Assembly: GCA_019925095.2 (NCBI GenBank)
Contig: CM034407.1
Span: 3,681,210 to 3,745,209, forward strand
From: Dendrolimus kikuchii
Taxonomy: Eukaryota > Arthropoda > Insecta > Lepidoptera > Lasiocampidae
Reading direction: 5' to 3'
DNA: 64,000 nucleotides
Below, piece by piece: positions 31,196 to 41,852 of this stretch. Each line of letters starts with the position of its first letter. The first letter of the stretch is position 1. The translations under genes were made by a program, and so were the position numbers. The notes below the pieces were generated by a model. The model was not told the origin of the DNA. It was given only the letters and a program-made list of their open reading frames with translations, and did not search any database.

Positions 31196-31199
31196 TTGC

Positions 31200-31655
31200 A
31201 GTTATTTAGTAGCAAGTTAACTGTTCACTGGCAAATGTTTACGTTAATTTTTAAGTATTGAAATGGAACCGTCTGTTGTCAAGGGTTTTGTGTTTGCCTT
31301 TCAGTAAGACATCATAGACTGTTTGTTTAAATTACGGATTAAGCTTACAAGTTCAAGAATTCTAATGAATTCTGAGAATGTTGCTGGGGGTTCATGTCTA
31401 TTTTGTGAATATATAAGGTTGGCCCGTTAAGACAGAGTTAATTGAGTTTCAACTGCGATCGAGGACTATTAAATATACATTCGGAAAATCTCACATCGAC
31501 GGACTTTGCGAGTTTTTTTTGTAATTACGATCTTCTGGTTTACGGTTTGGACTTGTTGTTTGCGAGAACTGTGAATTACGTATGTGTACTTCTTCTAATA
31601 AAGTTTGTGATAATTCCAACGGTATTTTTAATTCGTATCCCACAAACATGTAACA
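31200..31655 (+). mobile_element. Old LTR-D-related LTR
   Basis: The right end CACAAACATGTAACA and the blocks CTAATAAAGTTTGTGATAATT and CCAACGGTATTTTTAATTCG follow the family order. TATATAAGG lies at about 31411. The left boundary is not clear. Confidence 0.55.
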
Positions 31656-32121
31656 ATAATATCCATTAAGTTATTCATTGATATTTTTTGTGATTCCTTA
31701 GACAAATAGAGGAAGGAATAAGGCTCGTTTACCACATCTACGGGACTTTCTCTTATGCTTGGACTGCCAACCACTCACCCAATTTATTTACGACTGTATC
31801 AAAAACACAACAAACAAGACACTTAAACCTCCTAATGTTTTAATACTTGCGTTAAAAGCGGGTGACCTGTTTTTGAGTGTCGGAAGGGTTCACAATGTTG
31901 CAGGTTTATGTGAAAAGTTTTTATCGCACTTTCATGTGGGCGTTCAAAGGAGAGCCACGCTTAATGTTTTTTTTTAAACTTTCAGCTGTATATTTTGTAG
32001 TCTATTTTTTACATCTGGAGTGATCTTAAAAAGGAAGAATAATAATTACTAAAGAACATTTATAAATTAGTTATCCATAATATTATAAAAATCTAAACAC
32101 GCCGTGTCTATACATTGCTAT
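31656..32121. other. No recognisable gene
   Basis: An open frame at 31759-31977 has no recognisable motif. I see no splice or promoter evidence and leave it unannotated. Confidence 0.35.
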
Positions 32122-32528
32122 TGTTATGAGTGCGGGACTCGAATCAAAAACGCCGTCGGAATTACTATAGAATTTATTAGAATTAACAAACACGTATAAC
32201 ACAGGTACAAATATGCACAACCAGTAGAAACTGCACGATTCAATAACACGCGCAAAGTCCGTCACTATATAGCTTATCGAATGTACACACTCAATGACAG
32301 CCTCACCCCTCCTATTCAGGCATTGTTTTATACTAAAACTATACAATATATCTGGACTCGACCGCGTAAACAATCATTTCCAAGAATCGCACCTGGCCAA
32401 TGCCTACCATTAAGGATTACAATACACAATAGGCTGTTTCTAATTACAAATTTTAAACACAGAGTAAACAAAAGAAGTGTAAATGCGGAAAGATAATAAA
32501 GTGCATTGGCTTTTGTCGGCATGTAACA
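32122..32528 (-). mobile_element. Solo LTR, LTR-D subfamily
   Basis: 407 bp, TGTTATGAGTGCGGG ... CATGTAACA. Flanks CTAT / GTAT differ by one base. Shorter and more diverged than other copies. Confidence 0.72.
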
Positions 32529-32559
32529 GTATTAACAAGAATATGTTAGTAAGTAAATA

Positions 32560-32680
32560 AAATTGTAAGAGTTAATAAAAAAAAGGGATAAAGTAATACA
32601 AAAAGATTAAAAGTACCTCTTTCCTGAACAGTGAGAGGAGGACGGCGATAATAAATTAAAAAACAAGCTGATAAACCCCC
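32560..32680. repeat. rep-K, A-rich tract plus hairpin
   Basis: A-rich sequence, then CCTCT ... AGAGG (about 32613-32637) and AGGACGGCGATAATAA. Confidence 0.4.
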
Positions 32681-32944
32681 TATAACTATTATGTATAGCA
32701 AATTAGTCTTTATTAATCAAATACGTTTATTTGCTAATTCAAACCGTAGGCAAGTTTATTGACTCTACGTTGAATTGTGCACGTATTTCAAAACTATGGA
32801 CATCTCAAAGGAATGCCAGTAACTTTATCCTACTGTTATCTACAGGTGGAATTGTATTGAGATTTGCCTGGAGCGTAACTTGTGTTTGATGTTTAGATCT
32901 AGCTAACTAGCTTTCAACCTCATATATTTGTTAACTATAAACCG

Positions 32945-33435
32945 AGAGAGAGAGAACACTTTATTGCAAACCAATATATACAATTACAAAATGTACAATA
33001 GGCGGCCTTATCGCTCACAGTGATCTCTTCCAGGCAACCTAAATGAGAGGATTTTAAATGAGGCGATGTAGGTCGTACAGGAAAAAGGCAATAGATACAT
33101 AAATACTCAAACTAATTTAAGAAATAAATATACAAAAACATACATATATACATAGTCATATATATACAATAATACATTTCAAAATAAATAAGTTCTTATA
33201 ATAAATGCATTAGCATGATTATATTGTGTTAATCAGACAGGTATTTGTAGACAAATAGTGCTTTCTGAGCAAATTTTTAAATGTTGGTAAGGATTTGGCC
33301 TCTCTGATAGTAAGAGGCAGGGTATTGCAAATTTTGACATCGTACAACTATATAGAGTAGTACATTAGGAAAGTACACAATGTTATAAACTAGGTACTAG
33401 ATTAAAGTAATGAATGCTCGGTTTCGAGTACGATC
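32945..33435 (-). mobile_element. LINE type-O 3' end, decayed
   Basis: Reverse complement: AGGTTGCCTGGAAGAGATCAC, GCGATAAGGCCGCCTATTG at the sense-strand end of the gene part, and a GTTTGCAATAAAGTGTTCTC terminus. The minus-strand interior further left in sense (33240-33435) resembles 42180-42480. Confidence 0.6.
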
Positions 33436-33637
33436 CATTATAATACCATAAATGTGAAACTAGCTGTCTGTTACACTTTCGCAGAAAAACCGCGTTTCTG
33501 TTTTTGCTGAAATTCTATACAGGTGTACAGTCTCGACACTGGGAGTGGACATAAAATACTTCGTATACCGGAAAATAACATCGTTCTAACGTAAAAATGA
33601 AATAAACTTTCAAGGGGCGAATAAAGCCCTACCCAAT

Positions 33638-33731
33638 ATATCCTTATATATACACCCTTATATACACACCCTTATATATACACCCTTATATATACACCAT
33701 TATATATATACCCTTATATATATACCCTTTC
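33638..33731. repeat. 14-bp minisatellite
   Basis: About six to seven units of CCCTTATATATACA with small changes. Confidence 0.9.
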
Positions 33732-33909
33732 TCAAGCATTTATTTTACTTTTGACAACTCGATGACGGATCAATTAGTAACGTCCTAATGCGTTACCGAC
33801 TCTATTTATAAATAAGTTTTAATCAATTTAACTTATATGTATACTTACTTACTTACTTATATTTTTGCTAAAAATACGTGTAATAAATTTACCCACATTT
33901 CAATGGACT

Positions 33910-34190
33910 TGTTTTATATATATTAAAGAAGCCTTCTTTGTAATAAAGTAGTTGCTTTTAATAAAGTAGAACATTGTTTACTTTCAAATCGATTACTTTC
34001 GATTTATTTACGTATAGTGTCGATGGCTTAATAGTCTGTGCGTTACATGATTAACAGAACATTATTATTGCGTCACCCACAATAACGTTCGAAAATTATG
34101 TCATTTGTTTCGTGTGGGCTTTAGTGTCATGAAATATGTAACTTGATAGACGCGCAAACATCAAACCTAAAATAAACATTTGGAAACAAT
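33910..34190. repeat. rep-F copy 2
   Basis: Diverged direct repeat of 23480-23715. Confidence 0.65.
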
Positions 34191-34382
34191 CAACGTAACC
34201 CGTGTGAATGTGTGAAACTTGTTCTCCAGAAAAATTATGGCTTTTACTAGGATTAACCCGCAGCGAAGCCGCCACGAAAATCCTAATAGGACATCGAATT
34301 TACAACGTGTGCGTTATGCCCCTACAATAATCAGACATTAAACTTTCACTTTGAAATTATGACTTGTTTTTTTATATATATA

Positions 34383-34712
34383 CTAGCGGCCCCGGCAGAC
34401 GTTGTCCTGTTTTGAAAAAATAAAAGTCTAAGACCTGATCCCAGCGCCACCTACCGGTTCCAATTGTGAAAATAAACCATCCGGGGACCTACTCAAACAC
34501 ACAAAAACAAAATCACCAAAATCGATCCAGGTGATTAGGAGGATTCTAGAACCCGATCTCAGCGCCACCTGCCCGTTCCAACGGAATAAAAAGAATCCTA
34601 TGTCCGTCTCCTGGTTCTAAGCTACCTCCCCACCAATTTTCAGCCAAATCGGTACGGCCGTTCTTGAGTTATAAATAGTGTAACTAAAACGACTATCTTT
34701 TATATATATAGA
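34383..34712 (+). mobile_element. rep-M, CTAGCGGCCCCGGCAGACG element
   Basis: Begins ACTAGCGGCCCCGGCAGACG and ends near CGACTATCTTTTATATATA. Two internal GCGCCACCT-CCSGTTCCAA blocks suggest internal duplication. Related pieces are at 48381-48500 and, minus, 55395-55575. This is a widespread type of lepidopteran non-autonomous element; the superfamily is not clear to me. Confidence 0.65.
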
Positions 34713-34734
34713 TTTCTACTCCTTCCTGACAAAC

Positions 34735-34999
34735 ACGATCTGTCAGGGTATTAATTTCTTTTTTATATAATTTTGTATCCTTTTTGTCTTTTTTACTTTT
34801 TTATTTTATTTGCTTCCTCTTTCTCTTTATTTACATTCTTATATCTATTACATTAGTTATTTACTTATCTGATTACATATTCTTGTACATACATACATAC
34901 ATACATACATATCTTCACGCCAGTTCCCTTGCGGGGTAGACACGAACAACAGAGTGCCATTTAGGCTTATTCTTACACACCTCACTTGCCTCTTTGACA
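34735..34999 (-). mobile_element. rep-K-like hairpin and T-rich run, then LINE-B fragment
   Basis: CCTGACA ... TGTCAGG stem at 34735-34758, T-rich run, then at 34886-34999 a short LINE-B 3' end (minus) with (TATG)n tail, cut within EASEVC-type codons. Confidence 0.65.
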
Positions 35000-35480
35000 T
35001 ATTCTTGTATTACTAGTTATGTATCCATCTTAACTCTGTTTACATTATGGGCGTTTTCTTTTTTATATATGTATACTATATTCCTATTACTGTCTACGTA
35101 TATTCTTTTTATGGCTAACTCTCATTTGTTACTACTTTTCTTATACTAAATTTACACAAAATGGATTCTATATGTTTATTACCAATATTACCTTCTTAAA
35201 ATATATCTATATATTATTTTCTTAAGTTTTCGCGACTTATATACATAATAAAACTACCTACTACTACTGAAAAGTGGCTGAAACGTCGGAAAAACCAAAA
35301 TCAAATAAAATTACCGCGCTTAAAACCGTTAAAACGTAGTTTTATTATATATCTATATATTAATACGTAAAGCAAAAACACAGCAAAAATTTTGTAAAAT
35401 TTTTTGTTGAGGGGTATAAAATTTCGCACACTTATAGTTTATATAGAGAAAGAGTGCAGAATGCTATTTTTTTTTAATTA
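35000..35480. repeat. AT-rich region ending in rep-P copy
   Basis: From about 35215: TTTTCTTAAGTTTTCGCGACT, then ACTGAAAAGTGGCTGAAACGT, CGTAAAGCAAAAACA, ACACTTATAGTTTATATAGA, AATTATGCATAAAAAA. The same order is found at 42655-43170. Confidence 0.6.
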
Positions 35481-35743
35481 TGCATAAAAAAAAATTATTG
35501 CAGGATGACGGGTCGTTGCAATAATAAACAACCCGTTCATTTTCAAAGTATATAATTTTGTATATGATATTTACACAGCCGAACGTATTAATATAAAATA
35601 TATATTCGGATTTAAAGGGATTCAGTTCTGTACATTTTCGTGACGAATTTTCTTTGGTGTCTAATGTGAGATCACAGTTGTCAATTATCAAAACATCCAA
35701 TCTTGCCTGCCAGGCAGTAGGCGAACAGGTTTGTTTCGCCACA

Positions 35744-35965
35744 AGGAGTTCAGCAGGCAGGCAGACGGCCCACTTGATAGAAAGCGGTTACCATCGCCTA
35801 TGGACATTTGCAACACCAAATGTGCTACAAATGCGCTGCTGCTCTCTTAAAGGAGACTGGAACCTGGTCACTAAAGCCGGAACACAACACAAGGTTGTTA
35901 TGGCGGCATACTCTAGACCAGGGGTGGTCGCCATCCAGTCGAGCAAAAATACCCTACCACCTGTC
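35744..35965 (-). mobile_element. SINE-A, short form
   Basis: The right (5') end stops at GACAGGTGGTAGGG, the short-form start, here directly next to the Harbinger-like element. The A-tail is missing at the left. Confidence 0.83.
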
Positions 35966-36566
35966 AAAATATTAAGGGCCTGTTTCACAAAGTTCAAATA
36001 AAGGTCCCAATAAGCTACTTGCAACTTATTCATCGAATAAAGACAACGTTTGCGTTTCACAATTGACAAACAGCACTAACTGGCAAATAAAGTACCCTGT
36101 AAACTATATGTCAGATCAAGTGGCCAATAGCAACTCTGTTTGTCATATAAATTAGTCGACTGCCATAATATCTGGTTGACAGTTGTGATTCGAATAATTA
36201 CTGTTGAAAGTTTTGTTCTTTTGTGAATGTATATTTGTAAAATGGAAATATTTGATACTATTGAAGACGAATTAGATGATTTTATGTTATCATTTAACTG
36301 GAACGCATTAATTATATGCAAGTATTGGATGTAAGGACTTTGGGATGAGATTTTCACTTAACTAAGATGCTGTAGGTTATGTATATTTATTATTTATAAT
36401 TGAATATTATGTAACGGAACCAAATCTGAAATTACGCCGATTCTGCAAACATTTATGTTCCAATTATCACTTTGAGATTGACTTTCCGTTCACACTAATA
36501 CAAAATAACGTATATGCTGTTTTGATCAATAAAAAATTAAGCCATGACATATTTTTAAGCATCTTA

Positions 36567-36657
36567 CATAAGTGTAAGAATAAGCCTAAATGGCGCTCTG
36601 TTGTTCGTGCCTACCCCGCAAGGGAACTGGCGTGAAGTTATGTATGTATATATGTAT
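36567..36657 (+). mobile_element. LINE-B fragment, about 90 bp
   Basis: GTGTAAGAATAAGCCTAAATGG to a (TATG)n tail. Flanked by ATGACATATTTTTAAGC (36544) and ATGACATATTTTAAGC (36656), a 16-bp target duplication with one indel. Confidence 0.85.
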
Positions 36658-36725
36658 GACATATTTTAAGCTGTGTTTATATAAACTGTATAATGTACAT
36701 TAAAATGATTAAATGTGTATGATGT

Positions 36726-36854
36726 GTGCATGACAAGAGTTATGAATGTCAAAGAAGCAAGTGAGGTGTGTAAGAATGGGCCTAAATGGCGCTCTGTTGT
36801 TCGTGCCTACCCCGCAAGGGAACTGGCGTGAAGTTATGTATGTATGTATGTAAA
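36726..36854 (+). mobile_element. LINE-B fragment, about 125 bp
   Basis: GTGTGCATGACAAGAG to a (TATG)n tail. Flanked by AAATGATTAAA on both sides (about 36703 and 36853). Confidence 0.83.
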
Positions 36855-37112
36855 ATGATTAAAACATATTTACAACATGTATTTCCTAATACATGTATTT
36901 AGTAAAACGGAACTACAAAATGCGACGTTACCAAACCTACTAACTAGTAAATGGCAAATAGCTATGTGCCAAATAAATTTATAGGTAAAAGATGATGTTG
37001 AAACGCAATCAGGACTAACCAGAACTTTTATGTGTCACATAATTAATTTGTTAAATAGCTATTGGATACTTTACTTGTACATTGTGAAACAGACCCTTAA
37101 TCTTGAAAAAAT

Positions 37113-37285
37113 ACATTACACACTACCATGTAGGTATTTGACAAACACACGCATATATACACTTTTGTTTATTGTTAAAGTCAAATTAACAGTGTAGCCT
37201 TGGCGAAATCTGGAATTATAGAAGTATAAGTCTTTGACATTATTTATTATGGCCGAATTTCGACCACGGGGACCACTAGTTTTAA
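37113..37285. repeat. rep-P, right-hand part
   Basis: CACACTACCATGTA, TTTTGTTTATTGTT, TTGGCGAAAT and CGAATTTCGACCACGG match 43185-43276 plus 43598-43680, where a SINE-A splits the copy. Confidence 0.65.
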
Positions 37286-38602
37286 ATAATATACATTCAA
37301 TTAGTATCTTATATATCCTTATTTCGTTTTCTAGATATATTTACAAAATTCACGCAATACTTAGTGAAGTCATCTAGGTGCTTCGTTGCCATCAGATCAT
37401 ACATGTTCTCTCATACTGCCTATTCCTAGTTTCACCTCGAGATAATGATGACTGTTGCAATAATTCTACTAAGCCATATAAGTTAAGAATGCGTACAGTT
37501 ACTTCAAGTTGGCTGCACTAATGATGCATCCGTGTAACTTGTGCTGGTAACAAGCCAGCGACGTGGCGACGACAATGCTCTGAAAGATTTTTAAGGGATG
37601 TGACGGATCGCTACAGAATTATCGATAAAATCAAAGTAATGTTTTTGAGGAGAAACTTCTTTAGAATTGTTGTGATTTTAAAATCGATGAAACGAAAAAG
37701 TGACACTAAATACATAAAATTCAACCTTATTTAATTCGATTATTATTTTTATTAAAACAATAGCTTAAATTCTTATTTTAAATAATGCGATACTTTGTGT
37801 CCCGGGCATCCCTCGGGAATTTCTACTACTAGTATAATAATATAATGATGTACAACTAGTATAATGATATAAAGATTTTAACTGCGAGGCACGGGGTGAA
37901 TTTAAAGGGAGGTTGGAGGTCGTCGGGCCAGGTTGGGCCCATACTATATGTCATCCTGGTAATATATCAAAATATGTTGCTGTTAAGTGAATAGAGTTAT
38001 TAAGTGATTGAATAGAGTTATACTTTCTCATGTTTCTGTGGTTACAATATTATTGATACATACTATATATATATATATGTCTAAGTATTTATGGTCGATC
38101 ATACGAAACATATTTAATGGCTATATATAAACTTCAGATACGTTTATTGAAAAACCATATTACCCAAGAATATTAAAAAACATGTAGACAATTACAAAGA
38201 ATTATTCAAATATTGTAATATTATGAGTAAGGTTAGGTTTAAGGTATAAGGTTAAATTTTTTAACACTAACTGAAAGTAACAACTATTAGATAAAAAGAC
38301 TAGACCTAACTACATGAGACCGAGATCTGGCGAATGTAAATATATTATTCTTAATATAATAACGTGTATGGGACAAGTATACGACACTAGGTAATCATTG
38401 TAAATGATCTATCAGAGGATCTGCAATCAATTTACAAAAATAACCATAAATCCATCAAATATAATCTAAAAAGATTCTTTATGGATTCCCAACGCGGACC
38501 ATCATGCTCACATGTGCAGACCTGGGACTAAAACAGAACCATATACAGAACGATGATAACTCCGCTTTTATTATCAAATCAGAACTAAACACTTGAATTA
38601 TA
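37286..38602. other. No recognisable gene
   Basis: 1.3 kb of AT-rich sequence with a short (TA)n and a TATAATGATRTA duplication near 37845. No supported gene or family. Confidence 0.4.
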
Positions 38603-38666
38603 ATAACCATATTCCATCACAGTTGAGCCGTCAGCCCGTCTGCTCTGCTTCAGCAATAAATAAAAA
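38603..38666 (+). mobile_element. SINE-type 3' tail fragment
   Basis: ATTCCATCACAGTTGAGCCG, GTCAGCCCGTCTGCT, CAGCAATAAATAAAA: the last 60 bp of the SINE-A/LINE 3' end type, closest to the copy at 223-482. Confidence 0.65.
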
Positions 38667-39246
38667 CATGTCCATTTATTTAACACCGCAAACAAATGTA
38701 CCCGAAACAATAGCGGCATTTTCGTGAAGTAAACCATAGTTTGGGGGGACAGAGACAAATATACATACATACCAGTATACAAACGAGAAGGAGATATGCA
38801 TAAATGAAAAATAGATAGTGTTACCATGACTCAAACCATTGTTCAGTATTAAATAATAAACAGTAAGATTCGATCAATATAATAAAATATATGTAAATGA
38901 AGAGTAACTTCATTCGATTTGAATTTGGCGCGCATTATCATAGTATATGTCAAGTGTCAATGTAATGTCACTTATACATCACATCATCACACTTGTCAGA
39001 GCTTTTCTCGGTTAGTTCAATTCAATAGAACAAATTACGTGCTATTTTAAATTTCTAAACTATACTAGATTAATTTAAATTGTAAATTAATTAGCTTAAA
39101 ATGTTGTTCCTCTTTACAGGTGAGTTGCGTAGTTATATATTCACATACAAAAACAGCGTATTGTATTTAATAATAAAAATTCTCTTTACAGAGCAACCGT
39201 TAGTTTTTTAATTTACGAATCAAAAGTAAACCATATTATATATATA
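38667..39246 (+). other. Mostly unassigned; possible small first exon near 39100
   Basis: At 39100 an ATG in good context (TTAAAATGTTG) is followed by TTCCTCTTTACAG and a donor GTGAGTTG. An acceptor TTCTCTTTACAG occurs 80 bp on. This gives only about a dozen codons, so I treat it as a weak lead. Confidence 0.15.
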
Positions 39247-39606
39247 GTACATACATACATACATAACTTCACGCCAGTTCCCTTGCGGGGTAGGCACGAA
39301 CGACAGAGCGCCATTTAGGCTCATTCTTACACACCTCACTTGCTTCTTTGACATTCATAACTCTTGTCATGCACGCTCGTCTGTTCTTAAGGCTGCTGAC
39401 ATCACCTTCTGCTAGTACACGATCAATTTGATCATGGAAGGTGTGTCGTGGCCTTCCACGACTTCTGCATCCATCCACTTTTGCATTGTATATCTGTTTA
39501 GTCATTCTTTCCACATGCCCGAACCACCGGAGCATTCCTTTCCTTGCCTTCACCCCGACACTCTCTTTCAGACCAACTCTCTTTCTTACTTCGGTATTAC
39601 GAACGG
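39247..39606 (-). mobile_element. LINE-B fragment
   Basis: (TATG)n tail at the left, frame with VRNTEVRKRVGLKES and RGRPRHTFHDQIDRVLAEGD. The HDERM block is deleted by a few codons. The 5' end is at the same base as the copy at 26617. A (TATCGA)n microsatellite follows at 39652. Confidence 0.84.
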
Positions 39607-39672
39607 TATATGGTAATAATAAAAAAATATAAAGTAATAAAATATTGAGTTTTATCGATATCGATATCGATA

Positions 39673-40073
39673 GAGCGAATCCCTGCCCGGAAAGAAGCCA
39701 AGTTAAACGTCTATTCATAATTATAGGTTATCGTCGCGCACGATTTCTCAGGCTTCAGCCGTTCTTTCGCACTATGCTGCCATCATAATTAGTTACATTA
39801 GCCAATGAACTTTACACCTTACGCTGTATAACTTTACTGGTCATTTTCGCGTGTCAACAAGAACTGGCTCATTCAATGACACTCGCCGAGTGAAGAACTA
39901 TTCATGCGGTACCATCAGATTTTCGAGCGATATTTTTTTTGCTCTCAGCCGCGTTTGAAAAGTCCGGATTTTGTCGGATAGCTTTTAAGTCTTATTTGCG
40001 CGGATTTGATGGAAACTCGGGTATAGTCTTCTAAAAGTAAAGCTTAAAACTGTTATTATCTAACGTTGAAAAA
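39673..40073. other. No recognisable gene
   Basis: Nothing supported. Confidence 0.35.
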
Positions 40074-40361
40074 GTCGTGGTAGCGTAATGGCTAGCGCAC
40101 TCGTTCCACACTCAAAGGGTGCGGGTTCGACCCCGGCCGGAACGCAAGCACCGCTTAGTCAGTTTTCTGATCTCATGTTCATATTGTTACAATTACCACG
40201 TGCTAACAACGGTGAAGGAAAACATCGTGATGCAACCAGCACATCGAGTTAACGTGTCAAACCTGCCAAGCCGTCTTGGACAAGCGTGGCGGGTATACTG
40301 TCCGTTCCCTATAATGGGAGGCCCGAGCCCAGCAGTGGGACATTTATGGGCTGATACTAAT
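40074..40361 (+). mobile_element. tRNA-derived SINE (SINE-T), best copy
   Basis: TGGTAGCGTAATGGCTAGCGC (A box) and GGGTTCGACCCC (B box) at tRNA spacing, then the body CAGTTTTCTGATCTC, GGAAAACATCGTGATGCAACC, and GGGAGGCCCGAGCCCAGCAG. The last block is typical of tRNA-derived SINEs of moths. No other coding content. Confidence 0.85.
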
Positions 40362-40558
40362 TGTGTCCGCGACGCAGTCCGCGTGGAATTTGTTTTCAAA
40401 GCCCCGCCGATTTTGAAACATTTTTCATTGCTGCTCCGCTCCTATTGGTCTTAGCGTGAGCCTTCCTCGATAAATGGGCTATCCAACACTGAAAGATTTT
40501 TTCACATCAGATCGTTTAAACAAACAAATAAACTGTTCAGCTTTATATATTAGTATAA
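40362..40558 (-). mobile_element. rep-C copy 1
   Basis: GACGCAGTCCGCGTGGAATTT, CTCCGCTCCTATTGGTCTTAG, CCTCGATAAATGGGCTATCC, AACAAACAAATAA, CAGCTTTATATATTAGTATAA. Also at 51081-51315 and, reversed, 42690-42930. Helitron- or MITE-type non-autonomous repeat. Confidence 0.65.
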
Positions 40559-40650
40559 GCTATAAGATTTGAAAATGAGTGCTTTCATGTATCTGAAACT
40601 TGTGTTTCATTTTGAATTAATTATAAAATTTGTTTGTAAGTCTTAAGTCG

Positions 40651-41415
40651 TAAAAAAAACTCCATTCGAGCAAGCGCTTGAGTTCCAAGGAACTCCCCTT
40701 ACCACCTCCAAAAGTATTGGGATCCTCGGTATCAACATCACGAACGATGTACAGTTCAGGGGCCATCTTGAAGGCAAGGCAAAACTTGCCTCCAAGAAGC
40801 TGGGAGTGCTAAACCGGTCCAAGCAGTACTTCACATCGCGGCAACGCCTTGTGCTTTATAAAGCCCAGGTGAGGCCGCATATGGAGTACTGCTCACAGCT
40901 TTGGGCTGGAGCACCTGCTTACCAACTTAATCCCCTGGACAGTATTCAACGTCGAGCCCTTCGCGTTGTTGATGATCCCATACTCACAGACGGTTTAGAT
41001 ACGCTTGGCCTTAGGAGAGACTTTGCTTCTCTCTGCGTATTTTACCGACTGTATAACGGGGAATGTTCCGAAGAACTGTTTAGAATGGTGCCTTCGTCCT
41101 CCTTCTACCATCGCACCGCTCGCCATCGATTGGGAGTTCACCCCCACTTCCTTGAGCCGCTTCGCTCATGTACGCAACGGTTCTGTAGAACGTTTCTCTC
41201 GCGTACCGTGGGGTTTTGGAATGAGCTCCCGGCCGAGGTTTTCCCACAGCGCTACGATATGGAGTTCTTCAAAAAGGGTGTCATAAAATTTCTTCGAGGC
41301 CGGCAGCGCGTTGGCGACATCTCTGATGTTGCAAACGTCCATAGGCGACGGTAACCGCTTTCCACCAGGTGGGCCGTTAGCCTGTTTGCTGTATTCCAGC
41401 TATAAAAAAAAAAAG
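40651..41415 (+). mobile_element. 5'-truncated CR1/Jockey-type LINE with open RT C-terminus
   Basis: An uninterrupted frame runs from the truncation point (about 40652, KKTPFEQ) to the stop after VANVHRRR at 41354. It contains IGILGINITNDVQFRGHLEG, LYKAQVRPHMEYCSQLWAG, SLCVFYRLYNGECSEELF and TVGFWNELPAEVFPQRYD. This is the post-palm region of a LINE ORF2; the catalytic palm is missing. The 3' end GTCCATAGGCGACGGTAACC ... GGGCCGTTAGCCTG ... poly(A) is the same type of 3' end as SINE-A. The open frame suggests a young insertion. It cannot encode an active enzyme. Confidence 0.85.
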
Positions 41416-41852
41416 TCTTGTTATATTTATATTGTAGTTTAATTTTACTTGATATTAATTTATAATTAGTTTTAACTATGTTATTGTTTTTAGTGTTTAT
41501 CATAGTTCTTATTTATTTTTAGTTTTTAATTACTTACTAATTAGTTCCTTTTTAATTTAAAATCTAAATATATATTTTCTTTGAGATATAAAAAAGTAAT
41601 GAATTCAAACAGTAGGTACCTTGACAGACGAACGATGCAAATTTGTTTTATATTTTATACCACTTCAACAATAATATCGAAATAAAATTTTAAAAAGACG
41701 CAATCAAAGTTTTTTAATACCTCTGGTGTTGCAAATGTCTGTAGGCCACAGTAACCACTATCCATCAGGTAGAACGTTACAATGTCTTTTTATACGATCA
41801 GAAAATAGAGTCTCGTGGAAATTCTATACTGTGTAATATCATTTCGAATGAC
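41416..41852. other. AT-rich with a SINE-A tail scrap
   Basis: 41725-41785 repeats the CTGGTGTTGCAAATGTC...AGGTAGAACG part of the SINE-A/LINE 3' end; the rest is unassigned. Confidence 0.45.

Larger units (their letters stand above)
35972..37100. mobile_element. PIF/Harbinger-like DNA element with LINE-B insertions
   Basis: Left end TTAAGGGCCTGTTTCACAA and right end reverse-complementing to TTAAGGGTCTGTTTCACAA. About 35 of the first 45 bp match between ends. TTAA is present on both sides, consistent with a TTA-type target duplication. Inside, a 30-codon frame from ATG 36242 (MEIFDTIEDELDDF, then a stop) may be the remnant of a transposase start. Two LINE-B pieces interrupt it. Non-autonomous now. 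Confidence 0.72.

Noticed and set aside
40074..40150. tRNA gene
   Set aside because: Same reason: tRNA-derived head of SINE-T with a non-tRNA body.
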